This document shows positions 9,709 through 18,536 of a DNA stretch of 64,000 nucleotides, in pieces. The stretch spans positions 62,001 through 126,000 of the forward strand of contig PPHI01000003.1 in assembly GCA_002901265.1 (NCBI GenBank). The letters run 5' to 3'. Position 1 is the stretch's first letter; each line of letters begins with the position of its first letter. The notes under the pieces were generated by a model. It was given only the letters and a program-made list of their open reading frames with translations. It ran no database searches and had not been told where the DNA came from. Origin of the DNA: Rhodopirellula baltica. GTDB taxonomy: Bacteria > Planctomycetota > Planctomycetia > Pirellulales > Pirellulaceae. The translations under genes were made by a program, and so were the position numbers.

Positions 9709-9931
9709 AGCGCAATCAGCTCGGAGAGCTGAGCGACATTGTCGCTCGGTTCTCCGAACCGAAAGCGCATCAAGCTACAACGTCGTCCAGTTGTTTCCAC
9801 ATTACCTGAAACTGAATTAGCTGTGTGGAGCGCAATCAGCTCGAAGAGCTGAGCGACAATGTCGCTCGGTTCTCCGAACCGAAGGCGCATCAAGCTACAA
9901 CGTCACCCAATCATTTCCACGTTGCCTGAAG
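9709..9931. repeat. Two tandem 103-bp REP-like units, 120-bp period
   Basis: Copies at 9709-9811 and 9829-9931 align base for base at an exact offset of 120, with about ten differences. Each contains two adjacent hairpins, GAGCGACA-N-TGTCGCTC (9731-9747 in copy 1) and CGGTTC-tcc-GAACCG (9747-9761). The pair begins 65 bp upstream of the RAYT start, the usual place for the cognate REP elements of such a gene. The differences fall mostly in loops or outside stems. Confidence 0.85.
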
Positions 9932-10641
9932 CAGGTTCATTCAGCGGCGGCAGGTTTGACTCCGGAGGAATCCGCGTCGGTAGCTCGGGGTGGCAGCCCC
10001 GAGATTGCGACGCGAACAACAGACTCGCCCCGGAGGGGCCGGCGGTGCAAATTCCTCATCTCGAAATCAAGCCCGCTGGTCATTGCTGCGGACGCCTTCG
10101 GGATCAACTTCGGCGTTATCGGAAAGCTTGTCGGGTTATCACTCTCAGAGGTCAAATCCACTCTTTGCCAAAGGAGTAGTCCTTCCCGGAAACAGGACCC
10201 TCACCGGCGAGCCAAACGCGACGAACACACCACTGCTGTACATGGACTACACAAACATCACCTGAACCGAGTTCTTCACATCGCTGAACACGATCTCCTG
10301 CAAAGGTGGTCAATCGACCAAACGAGCGGCCCGATTCAAGCGTTTGATGAGTGGCAACATCTACTATTAGTGTTCGATTAGTGAAGATTAGTGGTTGGGA
10401 ATTTGGAACACTGATCTGTACTAATAGAACACTAATCAGAGCGGGCAGCTGCAGTTCTTTCCATTCGGCGGATTGGAATTCAGGAGTGCTCGTTGGTGGC
10501 GGGACGCGAATCGTGTGTCCAACACTTCGAGTGATGTCACGTGCGTCTTGCTAAACTCGCCAAGGGCGTCGAGGGGGTTGATGCGACTCGATCGCGAATG
10601 CGTTGAGGGCGACTCTGCTTCTACGACGAGAATCTGTTGGT
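9932..10641. other. Gene-poor stretch with short hairpins
   Basis: I see no convincing gene here. Open frames in this stretch lack family signatures and planctomycete-like protein character. It holds GC-rich hairpins CTCGGGG-tggcag-CCCCGAG (9984-10003) and GCCCC-gga-GGGGC (10027-10039), and an inverted repeat ATTAGTGTTC (10366-10375) with GAACACTAAT (10427-10436). These look like remnants of dispersed repeat elements next to the RAYT locus. Confidence 0.5.
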
Positions 10642-11673
10642 CTACAGATTCGTCATCCAGGCTGCTTTGTAACGCAGGCCTAGATTCAAGATGCGTTGTA
10701 GTAGCGCGTCGTATGTGATTCCGCCACGCTCGGCGGACTCGGCGAAGTCTTCGCCGTATTCGATGTTTGGATTCGCGTTGGCTTCCAAGACATAGACTTC
10801 GCCCGAGTCGGTCAGCCGTAAGTCCATTCGCGCGTAACCGCTCAGGTTCAACGCGCGGTAGACACGTTTGCAGATCTTGGCGAGCTTTTCGCCGGCGTCA
10901 CCGCGCAGGTCTTCGGCTTCGTGCGTCGTGATGCCGTGTTTCTCCTGGTACTTGCGATTCCATTTGACTTGGCTGGTCGCGATCCGCGCGGTGTCGTCGG
11001 GCATTTTGCCGAAGTCCATTTCCCAGGCAGGAAACGTTTGCAGCCGTTGGTTGCCGATCACGCCGACATAGATTTCGCGGCCTTCGATGTACTGTTCGAC
11101 CATGGCATCGTCACCGGCGTGTTCGTGGACGAAGCTGACACGTTCGACCAGTTGCTCGTCGTTGCGAACGATGGACGCTTGGCTGATCCCGAACGAAGCG
11201 TCTTCGGTGACCGATTTGACGAACAGCGGGAACTCAAGCTTCTTGGGCCGATGTACCGTACGTCCGACCGGGAACACGGCGAAGCGTGGGGTCGGGATGC
11301 GATGATACGTCAGGATTTTTTTGCTGAGCGCCTTGTCTTTGCTCAGCAGCAGCCCGCGCGGGTTGCAACCGGTGTAAGGCTGCTGCATCAGTTCCAGATA
11401 ACTGATGATCGCAAAGTCATAGGTCACGACGCCGTGGAATTCTTCCAACAGCATGAACGTGAGATGCGGTTGGAATTCGGTTAATGCGTCACGGATTGGC
11501 GCCAAATCGTCGTACACGCCAACGGGCAACACGTCGTGGCCGAGATGTCGTAGCGTGTCGCAGACATCGAACTCAGCTTTCCAGGCGTCAAGCTCTTTGT
11601 CGGTGACGCCGTCGAGCGTCATTGGAGGAACATGACCGGCGCGGACCAGCACCAACACACGCAGTTTGTTCAC
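10642..11673 (-). CDS. ATP-grasp ligase (D-alanine-D-alanine ligase-like)
   Basis: This 343-aa protein has an ATP-grasp fold. A Rossmann-like N-terminal part includes FMLLEEFHGVVTYDFAIIS, and the central part has TGCNPRGLLLSKDKALSKK and RIPTPRFAVFP. The C-terminal ATP/Mg site has FVKSVTEDASFGISQASIV, VEQYIEGREIYVGVIG, YARMDLRLTDSGEVYVLEAN and ANPNIEYG, where Glu and Asn bind metal. It resembles D-Ala-D-Ala ligase but has a diverged N-terminus, so the substrate may be another amino acid or peptide. The start is GTG at 11673, overlapping the TGA of the upstream metallopeptidase gene by 4 bp (GTGA), which suggests translational coupling. Confidence 0.85.
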   Translation of the reverse strand: MNKLRVLVLVRAGHVPPMTLDGVTDKELDAWKAEFDVCDTLRHLGHDVLPVGVYDDLAPIRDALTEFQPHLTFMLLEEFHGVVTYDFAIISYLELMQQPYTGCNPRGLLLSKDKALSKKILTYHRIPTPRFAVFPVGRTVHRPKKLEFPLFVKSVTEDASFGISQASIVRNDEQLVERVSFVHEHAGDDAMVEQYIEGREIYVGVIGNQRLQTFPAWEMDFGKMPDDTARIATSQVKWNRKYQEKHGITTHEAEDLRGDAGEKLAKICKRVYRALNLSGYARMDLRLTDSGEVYVLEANANPNIEYGEDFAESAERGGITYDALLQRILNLGLRYKAAWMTNL

Positions 11674-12704
11674 ATCATCACCCGTCTATGGCCCGAATTG
11701 AGATAATTGCTCGTTCGCAGGGCCACCAAAATCATCGCGTCTCGCTTACAAACCTCAGCGCTGGTCCCCAACCTCAGATTTAATTCTCGGCAGCGCTCGA
11801 TCATTTCCTGCAGCACTTGATCGATCATATACGAGTTTGCACCGGTCCAATTCGCGACGACCCGTCGGATCTCCCCACGCCATCGTGACAGTAACGCCGC
11901 GGCGGTCGGATTACGACGGTGGGAGCGGTCGCAGGAAAAAAGTTTGCGAAGATCTTTGTCGTAAACATTCGGATAATCCATCCCATAATGCTCACGTTTC
12001 CTACGGTAATGCGTTCGCAGGGTCCGGCGAATTTGGCTGACCGGGTCGAGCGTCTGTTTGGACTGAACCGTGGGCGTCTTGCCGGCGACGCTGCTCATGA
12101 ACTCGTCAACGTATTCCAGTTTTTTAAGAGCCGGCCAATTTCGGTAGCGCGTTTTCCAGCGGCTTTTCTTTGGCAACCAAACCGCGAACGTCTCGGCAAA
12201 GTCCTCCAGCGGATGCGCCTGGGCGTACCACATTTCCAGATGCAGGACGTAGTCGCGTGTTTGTGGATTCGGCTTGTAGAACTCGCGATAGGGTTCGGAG
12301 GACTTTCCGAACAGCTCGCGATAACGCGCTTTGCGGCGGATTTGAAATGCGGTGTCGATCGCGTGGCCGGCTTCGTGACGAAGAATTTTCATGCACCACT
12401 GCTTGGTGCCGCCTTCGACTTCCAGTAACTGTTTTCGCTCCAATCGGCACAATCGCGGGTGGGCCAGATAGAACGGAATCGCGATCCCCGGTATACCATC
12501 AGGCGAGAACCAGTCTTCGCTCAGCCAGAAATGCGGTCGAAACTTCAATCCTCGATCAGCCAGCTCTCGATTCAACTGATCGATGCGGGCTTCCAAGATT
12601 GTGTCTCGGATCGATAGTTTCAGATCACAGATTCGCATGTCCAACAATTCTTCGTCGGTCATCGAAGCTAGATCCGGCACACTCCCACCCATATCTCTCC
12701 ACAA
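11670..12704 (-). CDS. Putative zinc-binding metallopeptidase coupled to an ATP-grasp gene
   Basis: This 344-aa protein has no signal peptide. It carries the zincin motif HEAGH at 110-114 (ILRHEAGHAIDTAF) and a likely third ligand, E171, in DFAETFAVWL. The flanking AQAHPLEDFAETFAVWLPK pattern is that of the putative zinc-binding metallopeptidase family. The C-terminal 120 residues are basic and helical (RRKREHYGMDYPNVYDKDLR) and I do not recognise them. The gene lies upstream of, and overlaps by 4 bp, the ATP-grasp ligase gene, so the two products probably act in one pathway, perhaps making and trimming a peptide bond. An alternative start is the ATG at 12690. No substrate is known. Confidence 0.8.
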   Translation of the reverse strand: MWRDMGGSVPDLASMTDEELLDMRICDLKLSIRDTILEARIDQLNRELADRGLKFRPHFWLSEDWFSPDGIPGIAIPFYLAHPRLCRLERKQLLEVEGGTKQWCMKILRHEAGHAIDTAFQIRRKARYRELFGKSSEPYREFYKPNPQTRDYVLHLEMWYAQAHPLEDFAETFAVWLPKKSRWKTRYRNWPALKKLEYVDEFMSSVAGKTPTVQSKQTLDPVSQIRRTLRTHYRRKREHYGMDYPNVYDKDLRKLFSCDRSHRRNPTAAALLSRWRGEIRRVVANWTGANSYMIDQVLQEMIERCRELNLRLGTSAEVCKRDAMILVALRTSNYLNSGHRRVMM

Positions 12705-12799
12705 CTTACTGCGACAGTCGTTGAACCCACTGACTCAACGATAGGTCACCATACTCCGTTGGCGAGTCTAACAATCTCCCGGCATCAAAACAAACTCGC

Positions 12800-13999
12800 G
12801 TGAACGAGACAACCTCTATCGATGTTCGATCGCAGACCGTCTGCGGCAAACTGACTGGCACAGGCCGATCGGCGATCGCCGTCGTCGCACTCGCCGGCCC
12901 TTCGGCGGAACAATACCTGAGCGAGTGTTTTCGAACCAATCATCCGCGGCCATTGCTGCATGGTGACGTGCGTTACGGGACTTGGTCGCGATCGGATGAA
13001 AACGCCGGCGAGTCGGTCGTTGTGATCCCCCTGGATGCCGATCGTTTTGAAATTCACAGCCACGGTGGCAGTGCCGCGGCCAAGCGGATCATCCAGGATT
13101 TACGGGATTTGGGAGCCGTCGAGACCTCGCCCCATCAAATCCGATTGTTCGAATCGATTCCGACCGAAGATCGATGGGTCGCCGAAGCCACTCAAGCCCT
13201 CGCCGCTTGTGTGACGGCAAAAACCGCAGCGATTGTGCTGGACCAAATCCGCGGCGCGTTGGTCGGATGGCGTGACCAGAAACGTCGGGCCGTCGCCGAA
13301 TCGAAGGGTGGATCTGCTGACGAAACGCTGTGTCGATCGATCACGCGAGAAGCAGCACAAATCGCTGCCGCCGGCAAGATCGGCACCCGACTCGCCCGTG
13401 CCTTCGACGTCGTTCTGTGCGGGCCACCGAACGTCGGTAAAAGCAGTTTGATCAACGCGATGGTGGGGTACGACCGCAGCATCACGATGGATGTCGCAGG
13501 CACGACGCGCGACGTGCTAGATGCCGAAACGGTGTTCGACGGATGGCCAGTCCGGTTGCGAGACACCGCCGGATTGCACCAAGCGGGCAACGAAATCGAA
13601 CGTCAAGGCATCGAACGCGCGCTCGATGCGGTCAAGCACGCTGACCTGTTGGTGCTGGTGCATCAGCCCAATTCGCCGCCGCTGGATCCGTTTTTTCAGC
13701 AGGTCCTGGCCGAGATCGAAACGGCCCCGCCGCTGATCAAAGTGCTCAACAAAGCTGATTTGGCAACCGACGCGAACGGTGACACCCGCTTCGACCAAAG
13801 TGTCGGGGCCATCCGCACAATCGCGACCGACAACCAGGGCGTCAACGAACTCGTCACCGGGATTCTGAAACGTCTGACCGCGACGATGACCGGACCGGGC
13901 ACGCCGGTCCCGATCAACCAACGACAATTGGACTGGATCGAGCGAGTCGCCGGCGCGACAACGCTCGAGCAACTACATGACCGACTTTGCGCAGACTGA
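12800..13999 (+). CDS. MnmE/TrmE-like GTPase lacking the C-terminal CxGK motif
   Basis: This 399-aa protein is clearly related to the tRNA-modifying GTPase MnmE. The TrmE N-terminal domain (residues 1-118) keeps RFEIHSHGGSAAAKRIIQ. The G domain sits inside the helical domain, with Walker A GPPNVGKSS at 208-216, the K-loop segment TMDVAGTTRDVL, DTAG at 255-258 and NKAD at 317-320. Canonical MnmE ends in CIGK or similar, whose Cys is needed for U34 modification. This protein ends LEQLHDRLCAD, with no such motif, and is about 50 residues short. GTPase function looks intact; tRNA modification does not. The start is a GTG at 12800; I see no ATG alternative. Confidence 0.85.
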   Translation: MNETTSIDVRSQTVCGKLTGTGRSAIAVVALAGPSAEQYLSECFRTNHPRPLLHGDVRYGTWSRSDENAGESVVVIPLDADRFEIHSHGGSAAAKRIIQDLRDLGAVETSPHQIRLFESIPTEDRWVAEATQALAACVTAKTAAIVLDQIRGALVGWRDQKRRAVAESKGGSADETLCRSITREAAQIAAAGKIGTRLARAFDVVLCGPPNVGKSSLINAMVGYDRSITMDVAGTTRDVLDAETVFDGWPVRLRDTAGLHQAGNEIERQGIERALDAVKHADLLVLVHQPNSPPLDPFFQQVLAEIETAPPLIKVLNKADLATDANGDTRFDQSVGAIRTIATDNQGVNELVTGILKRLTATMTGPGTPVPINQRQLDWIERVAGATTLEQLHDRLCAD

Positions 14000-14512
14000 T
14001 CAGACGTCGAAATTCGTCAGCTTTCGGATCGTCGGCAAAGCTTCTTCCGCCCAAGTCTTGTAGTCGTGCCATTGGCCTTGCTCGAAAATAAAGGTCTGCC
14101 CCGATTCGCGGTCGACGTGAATCGCCAGCGGCTTCGCAAACCGGCTTTTCAGAATCTCTTGGGCGTCCTGGTCGTGCCCGTGAGCCAAGATGGCGAGTGA
14201 GAACAGAAAATTCGATTCTGAATGCGACTGTGTCAATTCGCTTGGCTGATCCAAGAACGCCGAGAAGGACAGGAACGTGGTGCGCCGAGTGAAAAGTTCT
14301 TCCGGCGATTCCTGCGGCCACGCTTCCAGAATTTGTCGTCGGGCTTCTTCCAACGGCATCAACGGACGCGATGACTTGTGATCGGATCGGGCCAATCGGT
14401 ACTCCGCCGATGCGAGGTGTGGTTCGGATGTTGCCAAGATCGATTGCTGGTTCAGCACCGCGATAAACAACAGGACCGAGACGACCAACGGAATGACTAA
14501 AAAGCGGTTCAT
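14000..14512 (-). CDS. Hypothetical membrane-anchored or secreted protein
   Basis: This is a protein of about 170 aa with a hydrophobic N-terminus (FLVIPLVVSVLLFIAVLNQ) acting as signal anchor, followed by a soluble domain with no family I recognise. The last 60 residues (LAIHVDRESGQTFIFEQGQW, KTWAEEALPTIRKLTNFDV) look like a compact alpha/beta unit. The ATG at 14512 overlaps the TGA of the upstream DUF2306 gene (ATGA), so the two are translationally coupled. Confidence 0.7.
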   Translation of the reverse strand: MNRFLVIPLVVSVLLFIAVLNQQSILATSEPHLASAEYRLARSDHKSSRPLMPLEEARRQILEAWPQESPEELFTRRTTFLSFSAFLDQPSELTQSHSESNFLFSLAILAHGHDQDAQEILKSRFAKPLAIHVDRESGQTFIFEQGQWHDYKTWAEEALPTIRKLTNFDV

Positions 14513-15180
14513 GTAAGGACCTCTAATTGAGAACTTGAAGGAACAGGACGAACTGGAAAGGCAACACGCAAGCCGGATTCGGCAACCCAAACGCTGGCCA
14601 GCAGGCTCAGCCAAACCGACGCGATGTAGTTCTCACGCGCCGTGACGGCGGGGATGCCATAAGCGATCGCCAACTGAATCAAGCGAAACCACACCGCCCC
14701 GAGCGATAGCGAATACGAACGGATCATCCAGCGAGCATGGTCGGCGAGGTCGCGGTTAACGGTCGCGCGATAGCCAAGCCACGTGGTGATCCACCACAGG
14801 ACGCCGGTGATCGCAAACCCGACCGCCGCGTACGGTCCGCCTTTGGAAACCGGGCTGAGGATTAATCCGGTGGGCGCCGCGACCCATAGAATCGAATTCA
14901 GGTGCGCGTAACCCAGCCATCGATGCAGCTTTCGAAACCGAATCAGCCTCCGCACCATCAGCATTGGGCCGGTCAACAGACACACCGTCGCCGAGGTGAT
15001 GTGTAGATAAAATGCCGTTCGCCACAGCGGTTGGTGACGCAGGTCGCCTTTTTCGATCAGGAACGTCGGCGTTCGGTCATCACGAAAATACGCCAACAGA
15101 CTGACTGCAATCGCAACCGACCCCAGTACAAAGACGAGGCTCCACAGGGCTCGGAAACGCAACGACGAAAACACCAGCAT
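14509..15180 (-). CDS. DUF2306 family integral membrane protein
   Basis: This 223-aa protein has about six or seven transmembrane helices. It shows the DUF2306 signatures: FYLHITSATVCLLTGPMLMV, RFRKLHRWLGYAHLNSILW and DHARWMIRSYSLSLGAVWFR, with conserved histidines that could bind haem or metal. The function of the family is unknown. It heads a two-gene operon with the coupled small secreted protein. Confidence 0.8.
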   Translation of the reverse strand: MLVFSSLRFRALWSLVFVLGSVAIAVSLLAYFRDDRTPTFLIEKGDLRHQPLWRTAFYLHITSATVCLLTGPMLMVRRLIRFRKLHRWLGYAHLNSILWVAAPTGLILSPVSKGGPYAAVGFAITGVLWWITTWLGYRATVNRDLADHARWMIRSYSLSLGAVWFRLIQLAIAYGIPAVTARENYIASVWLSLLASVWVAESGLRVAFPVRPVPSSSQLEVLT

Positions 15181-15332
15181 TGCTCAGCCTTGGTGTGCGG
15201 CGGCGGACGATCAAAGACAACCGACGCAGTATTGCTTGAGACCGTTTGGCAATCGTCAGAACATTGTCAAATCCGAGTCAAAGGTCTTTGCCGTGAAACT
15301 GGTCTTTTGCTGGCGGGACGATTTCGCCTATG

Positions 15333-15346
15333 TTTCACGCGTGAAA
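15333..15346. promoter_or_regulatory. Perfect 14-bp palindrome, possible operator
   Basis: TTTCACGCGTGAAA at 15333-15346 is a perfect palindrome about 60 bp upstream of the coiled-coil gene. Its half-site, TGTTTCAC on the left arm, resembles half of a ParB parS site, but two extra central bases (GC) and a mismatch on the outer right arm separate it from the consensus. A regulator binding site is the simpler reading. Confidence 0.35.
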
Positions 15347-15404
15347 AACCGTAAGGAAACGTAACCCGTTGGTAGAACACTTTCCCATGGAAGGGAGAAA
15401 TTCG

Positions 15405-17228
15405 ATGGACGATCGCTGGCGCACGCAACACGACGCGGTTCCGTGGCAACAGCACGCCCCGTACGGCGAGCCACCGCGCCCTGCTCGTGACCCCAACGCG
15501 GCCGCGATCTATCACCAACTGGCACAAGCAAACGCCGAAATTGCCCGATTGCGTGGCATCGTCGCCTCCACCCAATCCGACGCCGATCGACGCTTCGCCC
15601 ACCTGCAGCACCAAGTGCTATCGCGTTCAAACGCAGAAAAAGCCGACTTGATTGCCAAGCTAAACGAATTGCAATCAAAGAATCGCGAGCTTCAACAATC
15701 GCACCAAGCCGAACGCGATCACCGGATTTCGCGAGAGAATGACCTGGCTGGCGAAGTCGACTCGCTAAAAAAAGAACTGGCCAACATGGCCTCCGCCGCG
15801 CTCGCCGAACAGCAAACGCTTCGCGACCATCACGCGCTACAAAGCCAGCGTCATCAAGCGTTGTTGGCAGAACGCGATCAGCAAATCCATCACCAAGAAC
15901 GTTTGGTCAAGGATGTCGAATCGCGTGCGGTCGCCTTTCGCCAACAGCTTGAGTCTGCCGATCAGCGTCGCGCCGCGTGGGAGTCTGCTCACGAAAGCTC
16001 CGTCGACCTCGCCGACTGGTTGGTGCAACAATGCCAAAAGCTCTCGCGTGATTTGTCGTCCTCTGAGAACGCGTATGACCAATTGCATGACGAAGCGATG
16101 CGATTGCTGCAGCAACGCGACAACCGACTGAGAAAGCTCAGCGATACGGTATCGGTTCTACAAACGGATCACGAAGCCGTCGAACTAGCCAACGCTGACC
16201 TAGACCATCTCAATGATCGGCTTCAGTGCGAACTTGACGAACTGACCAAAGAGTTCGACAACGTCCAAGTGGGCGCTAAACGCGAACAACAGCAGCTCGT
16301 CCAAGCGACGCAATCAGTCAGCGATCAGTTGGCCCGCACAAACCTGAAACTCGAATCGCTGTCGCGTGAGAAGCAAGCGTTGCTCGAAGCGATCGAACAA
16401 CGTCGCGACATCGAAGACCAATTCGACGCATCGCTGTTTGCCAAAGAACAAGAAATCAGTGCCAGCAAGCGTGCGGCCGACGACGCCCGACGACAACTTG
16501 ATCAACTCCGCCGCGAACATGCGGTCTCGGTCGGCCAAAACGATCAATTACGCAGCCAAGTCCGCGAACAGGACAAAGAACTCGCAGAGTTGAAACAAAG
16601 GTTGGATGACGCGAACGAGCAGCTTGACCAAGCGGTCGAATTGGCCGACCAGCGTGACCAACAGTTCCGCCAGCTGCAAACCGCAACGCGTGCCGCCGAA
16701 GCCAACGCGACGCTTCAGCAACACGAAACCGCTCGCGAATATGCGATGGAAATTGATCGTCTGGAAAGTCTGATCGAAAAATACGAGTGTGAAAGCCGTG
16801 CGGCGGCGCATGACAAGGATACGGTCGTCACTGCCGTTGCGGATTCCGTTGTGATTGATGAGCGACAAATCGCAGAACGCGTCCGCAGCGAAACGTCACG
16901 TTTGGAACAAGATCTGATCGCGACGCGCGAACGTTACCATCATGCAAATCTGATCGAACAACGCCGCCGTGAATCACTGGAAGAACAATTGCAGCGCTAC
17001 ATCGCTGACAACAGTTCGTTGACGATCCGTCTGCGAGAAGCTGACATCGAACGCCAGCAGTTGCAGTTTCGTCTTAAAACGTTCGACGGCTTTGAGAAAC
17101 CCGTCGCCGAAGCAAAACGACTCAGTCGCGAACTGGCCCGTCATCAAGCTGAATCGGCAGCCGAACGTGAAGCCCTTTACGATCGCATCGAAGCCTTGCA
17201 TCAGGCAAGGGCTCGAATCGCTGCCTAG
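15405..17228 (+). CDS. Long coiled-coil protein
   Basis: This protein of about 607 aa is almost entirely alpha-helical coiled coil from residue 40 onward, very rich in Gln, Glu, Arg and Ala (ELQSKNRELQQSHQAERDHR and many similar stretches). The first 40 residues are proline-rich (WQQHAPYGEPPRPARDP). There is no signal peptide or membrane segment, so it is probably a cytoplasmic scaffold or filament-forming protein. The start ATG at 15405 follows GGAAGGGAGAA at good spacing; earlier ATGs at 15369 and 15387 lack this. I do not recognise a named family. It is followed by hairpins at 17304-17353. Confidence 0.75.
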   Translation: MDDRWRTQHDAVPWQQHAPYGEPPRPARDPNAAAIYHQLAQANAEIARLRGIVASTQSDADRRFAHLQHQVLSRSNAEKADLIAKLNELQSKNRELQQSHQAERDHRISRENDLAGEVDSLKKELANMASAALAEQQTLRDHHALQSQRHQALLAERDQQIHHQERLVKDVESRAVAFRQQLESADQRRAAWESAHESSVDLADWLVQQCQKLSRDLSSSENAYDQLHDEAMRLLQQRDNRLRKLSDTVSVLQTDHEAVELANADLDHLNDRLQCELDELTKEFDNVQVGAKREQQQLVQATQSVSDQLARTNLKLESLSREKQALLEAIEQRRDIEDQFDASLFAKEQEISASKRAADDARRQLDQLRREHAVSVGQNDQLRSQVREQDKELAELKQRLDDANEQLDQAVELADQRDQQFRQLQTATRAAEANATLQQHETAREYAMEIDRLESLIEKYECESRAAAHDKDTVVTAVADSVVIDERQIAERVRSETSRLEQDLIATRERYHHANLIEQRRRESLEEQLQRYIADNSSLTIRLREADIERQQLQFRLKTFDGFEKPVAEAKRLSRELARHQAESAAEREALYDRIEALHQARARIAA

Positions 17229-17259
17229 CGACCTGTTGATTTTCAGGTTTGTACTGTCC

Positions 17260-17353
17260 CGTTGTAGCCTTCTGCTTCGCAAAAGCAGCGGTAGAGAACG
17301 CTACTTTCGCGGAGCGAAAGGCGACACTCGAAACGTCAGTTTTGACACTGACG
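17260..17353. repeat. Hairpin cluster downstream of the coiled-coil gene
   Basis: Short stems follow one another: CTGCTT with AAGCAG near 17271-17287, CTTTCGC-gga-GCGAAAG at 17304-17320, and CGTCAG-ttttgaca-CTGACG at 17334-17353 followed by CTTTTG. The last could terminate transcription of the plus-strand gene. The arrangement resembles dispersed REP-like elements. Confidence 0.45.
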
Positions 17354-17386
17354 CTTTTGAGGAGAACGAAATCCGATCGGTAACCA

Positions 17387-18414
17387 TCAAGTCTCGGTTT
17401 CCGTTTCGTGCTCTGCTTCTTCGAGACTTTCCCGAACCTCTTCGCCAGCGGTCCAGTAAAACACCGTCCCGATGATCGCGATGATCACTTTGACGATTTC
17501 AAAGGTGAGTGCGACGAGTGTTCCCGACGCCAACGTCGGTTCGGCCGGGATCAGATGATACAGCCATTCGATCGCCGCTTCGAACACGCCGATCCCGGCA
17601 GGCGTGATTGGTAGGCTGATGCCAACATTCCAATCGGGACGATGATAATGTGTTCGGCAATGGTCGGAACCGACGCATACAAGCTACATGCGATCAGGTA
17701 GACGCTAACCGTTAGCAGAAAATGCACCCCCAGGCTCATCAGGATCGACAAGCCAAAGGCGATCGGGTGGTGGTGAAACATCCGGAGCGGCGGACCGATA
17801 CGGTGAATCGCGCCGCCAACAACAGGCTGTTTTTCACCCATCCGGACGAGTCGATCGACAAAGGCACCGCCAAAGACAAGCACACCCAGCACCGCCGTCC
17901 CGATCCCGGCCAACACACCACAGCCCCAACGCAGCTTTTGCATGTCTTCCGAATCGACGCCGGATGCCAAGCTTTGCCCTTGGATAATGAAAGCTGCCGA
18001 AGCGAGCAACAACAACCCGTACAAGCCGACACCGCGATCGACCATGACCGATGCGACCGCTTGAACGCGGCGTCCGGGACGTCGCTTGGCCAAAAAGATC
18101 GCTTTGAACAAGTCGCCACCGACACTGCCGGCCGACACAAAGTTCAATAGAAAACAGATCGCCCCCAACCGGTGCGCTTCCAACATCGTCAATTCGATTC
18201 CCTGGCACCGTACCAACATGCACCAGCGGATAAACGACAAACTGATCGCGCCGACCGCAACAAACAACGCCGTGACCAACAGCGGATAGTTCTTGGGGTG
18301 TTGCGAAAGCGATTCCCACTGTTCAGGTTCAATGCGTGAAACCAAAAGCACGATAATCCCAAGCGGGATCGCGATTTTGCAAAACGTCAGGAAGATTTGT
18401 TGTGGCGATTTCAT
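17387..18414 (-). pseudogene. Lysylphosphatidylglycerol synthase/flippase-like (YbhN-type) membrane protein, frameshifted
   Basis: Two frames together encode one protein of about 342 aa with roughly eight transmembrane helices, of the LPG synthase transmembrane region family. The first frame (start 18414) carries FLLNFVSAGSVGGDLFKAI and runs to PIGMLASA. The second frame resumes with LPITPAGIGVFEAAIEWLY, the conserved family motif, and continues to 17387. The switch lies at about 17612-17618, where one base seems to be missing between the Ala and Leu codons. Without the shift, the first frame ends in a non-family tail. This may be a true mutation or a sequencing error. Confidence 0.65.
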
Positions 18415-18536
18415 CCGCCGAAGGATAGCTCGTCACCCGGTCGCATGGAAGGTCGAACGCCGACGCGAACGTTGACGCCGTTTGCCGTGTCCGACCCGCA
18501 AATGCACACCAATTTCCCTCAACATCGGACGTCGTG

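Noticed and set aside
9696-9893. 65-codon frame over the tandem repeats
   Set aside because: It translates the two REP-like copies and shows the repeat itself twice; not a gene.
9932-10641. CRISPR-like array in the repeat region
   Set aside because: Repeat copies number only two or three and spacer lengths are not regular; no cas genes.
15333-15346. Palindrome as a true parS site
   Set aside because: The parS consensus has no two-base central insertion; the right outer bases also differ. Kept only as a possible operator.
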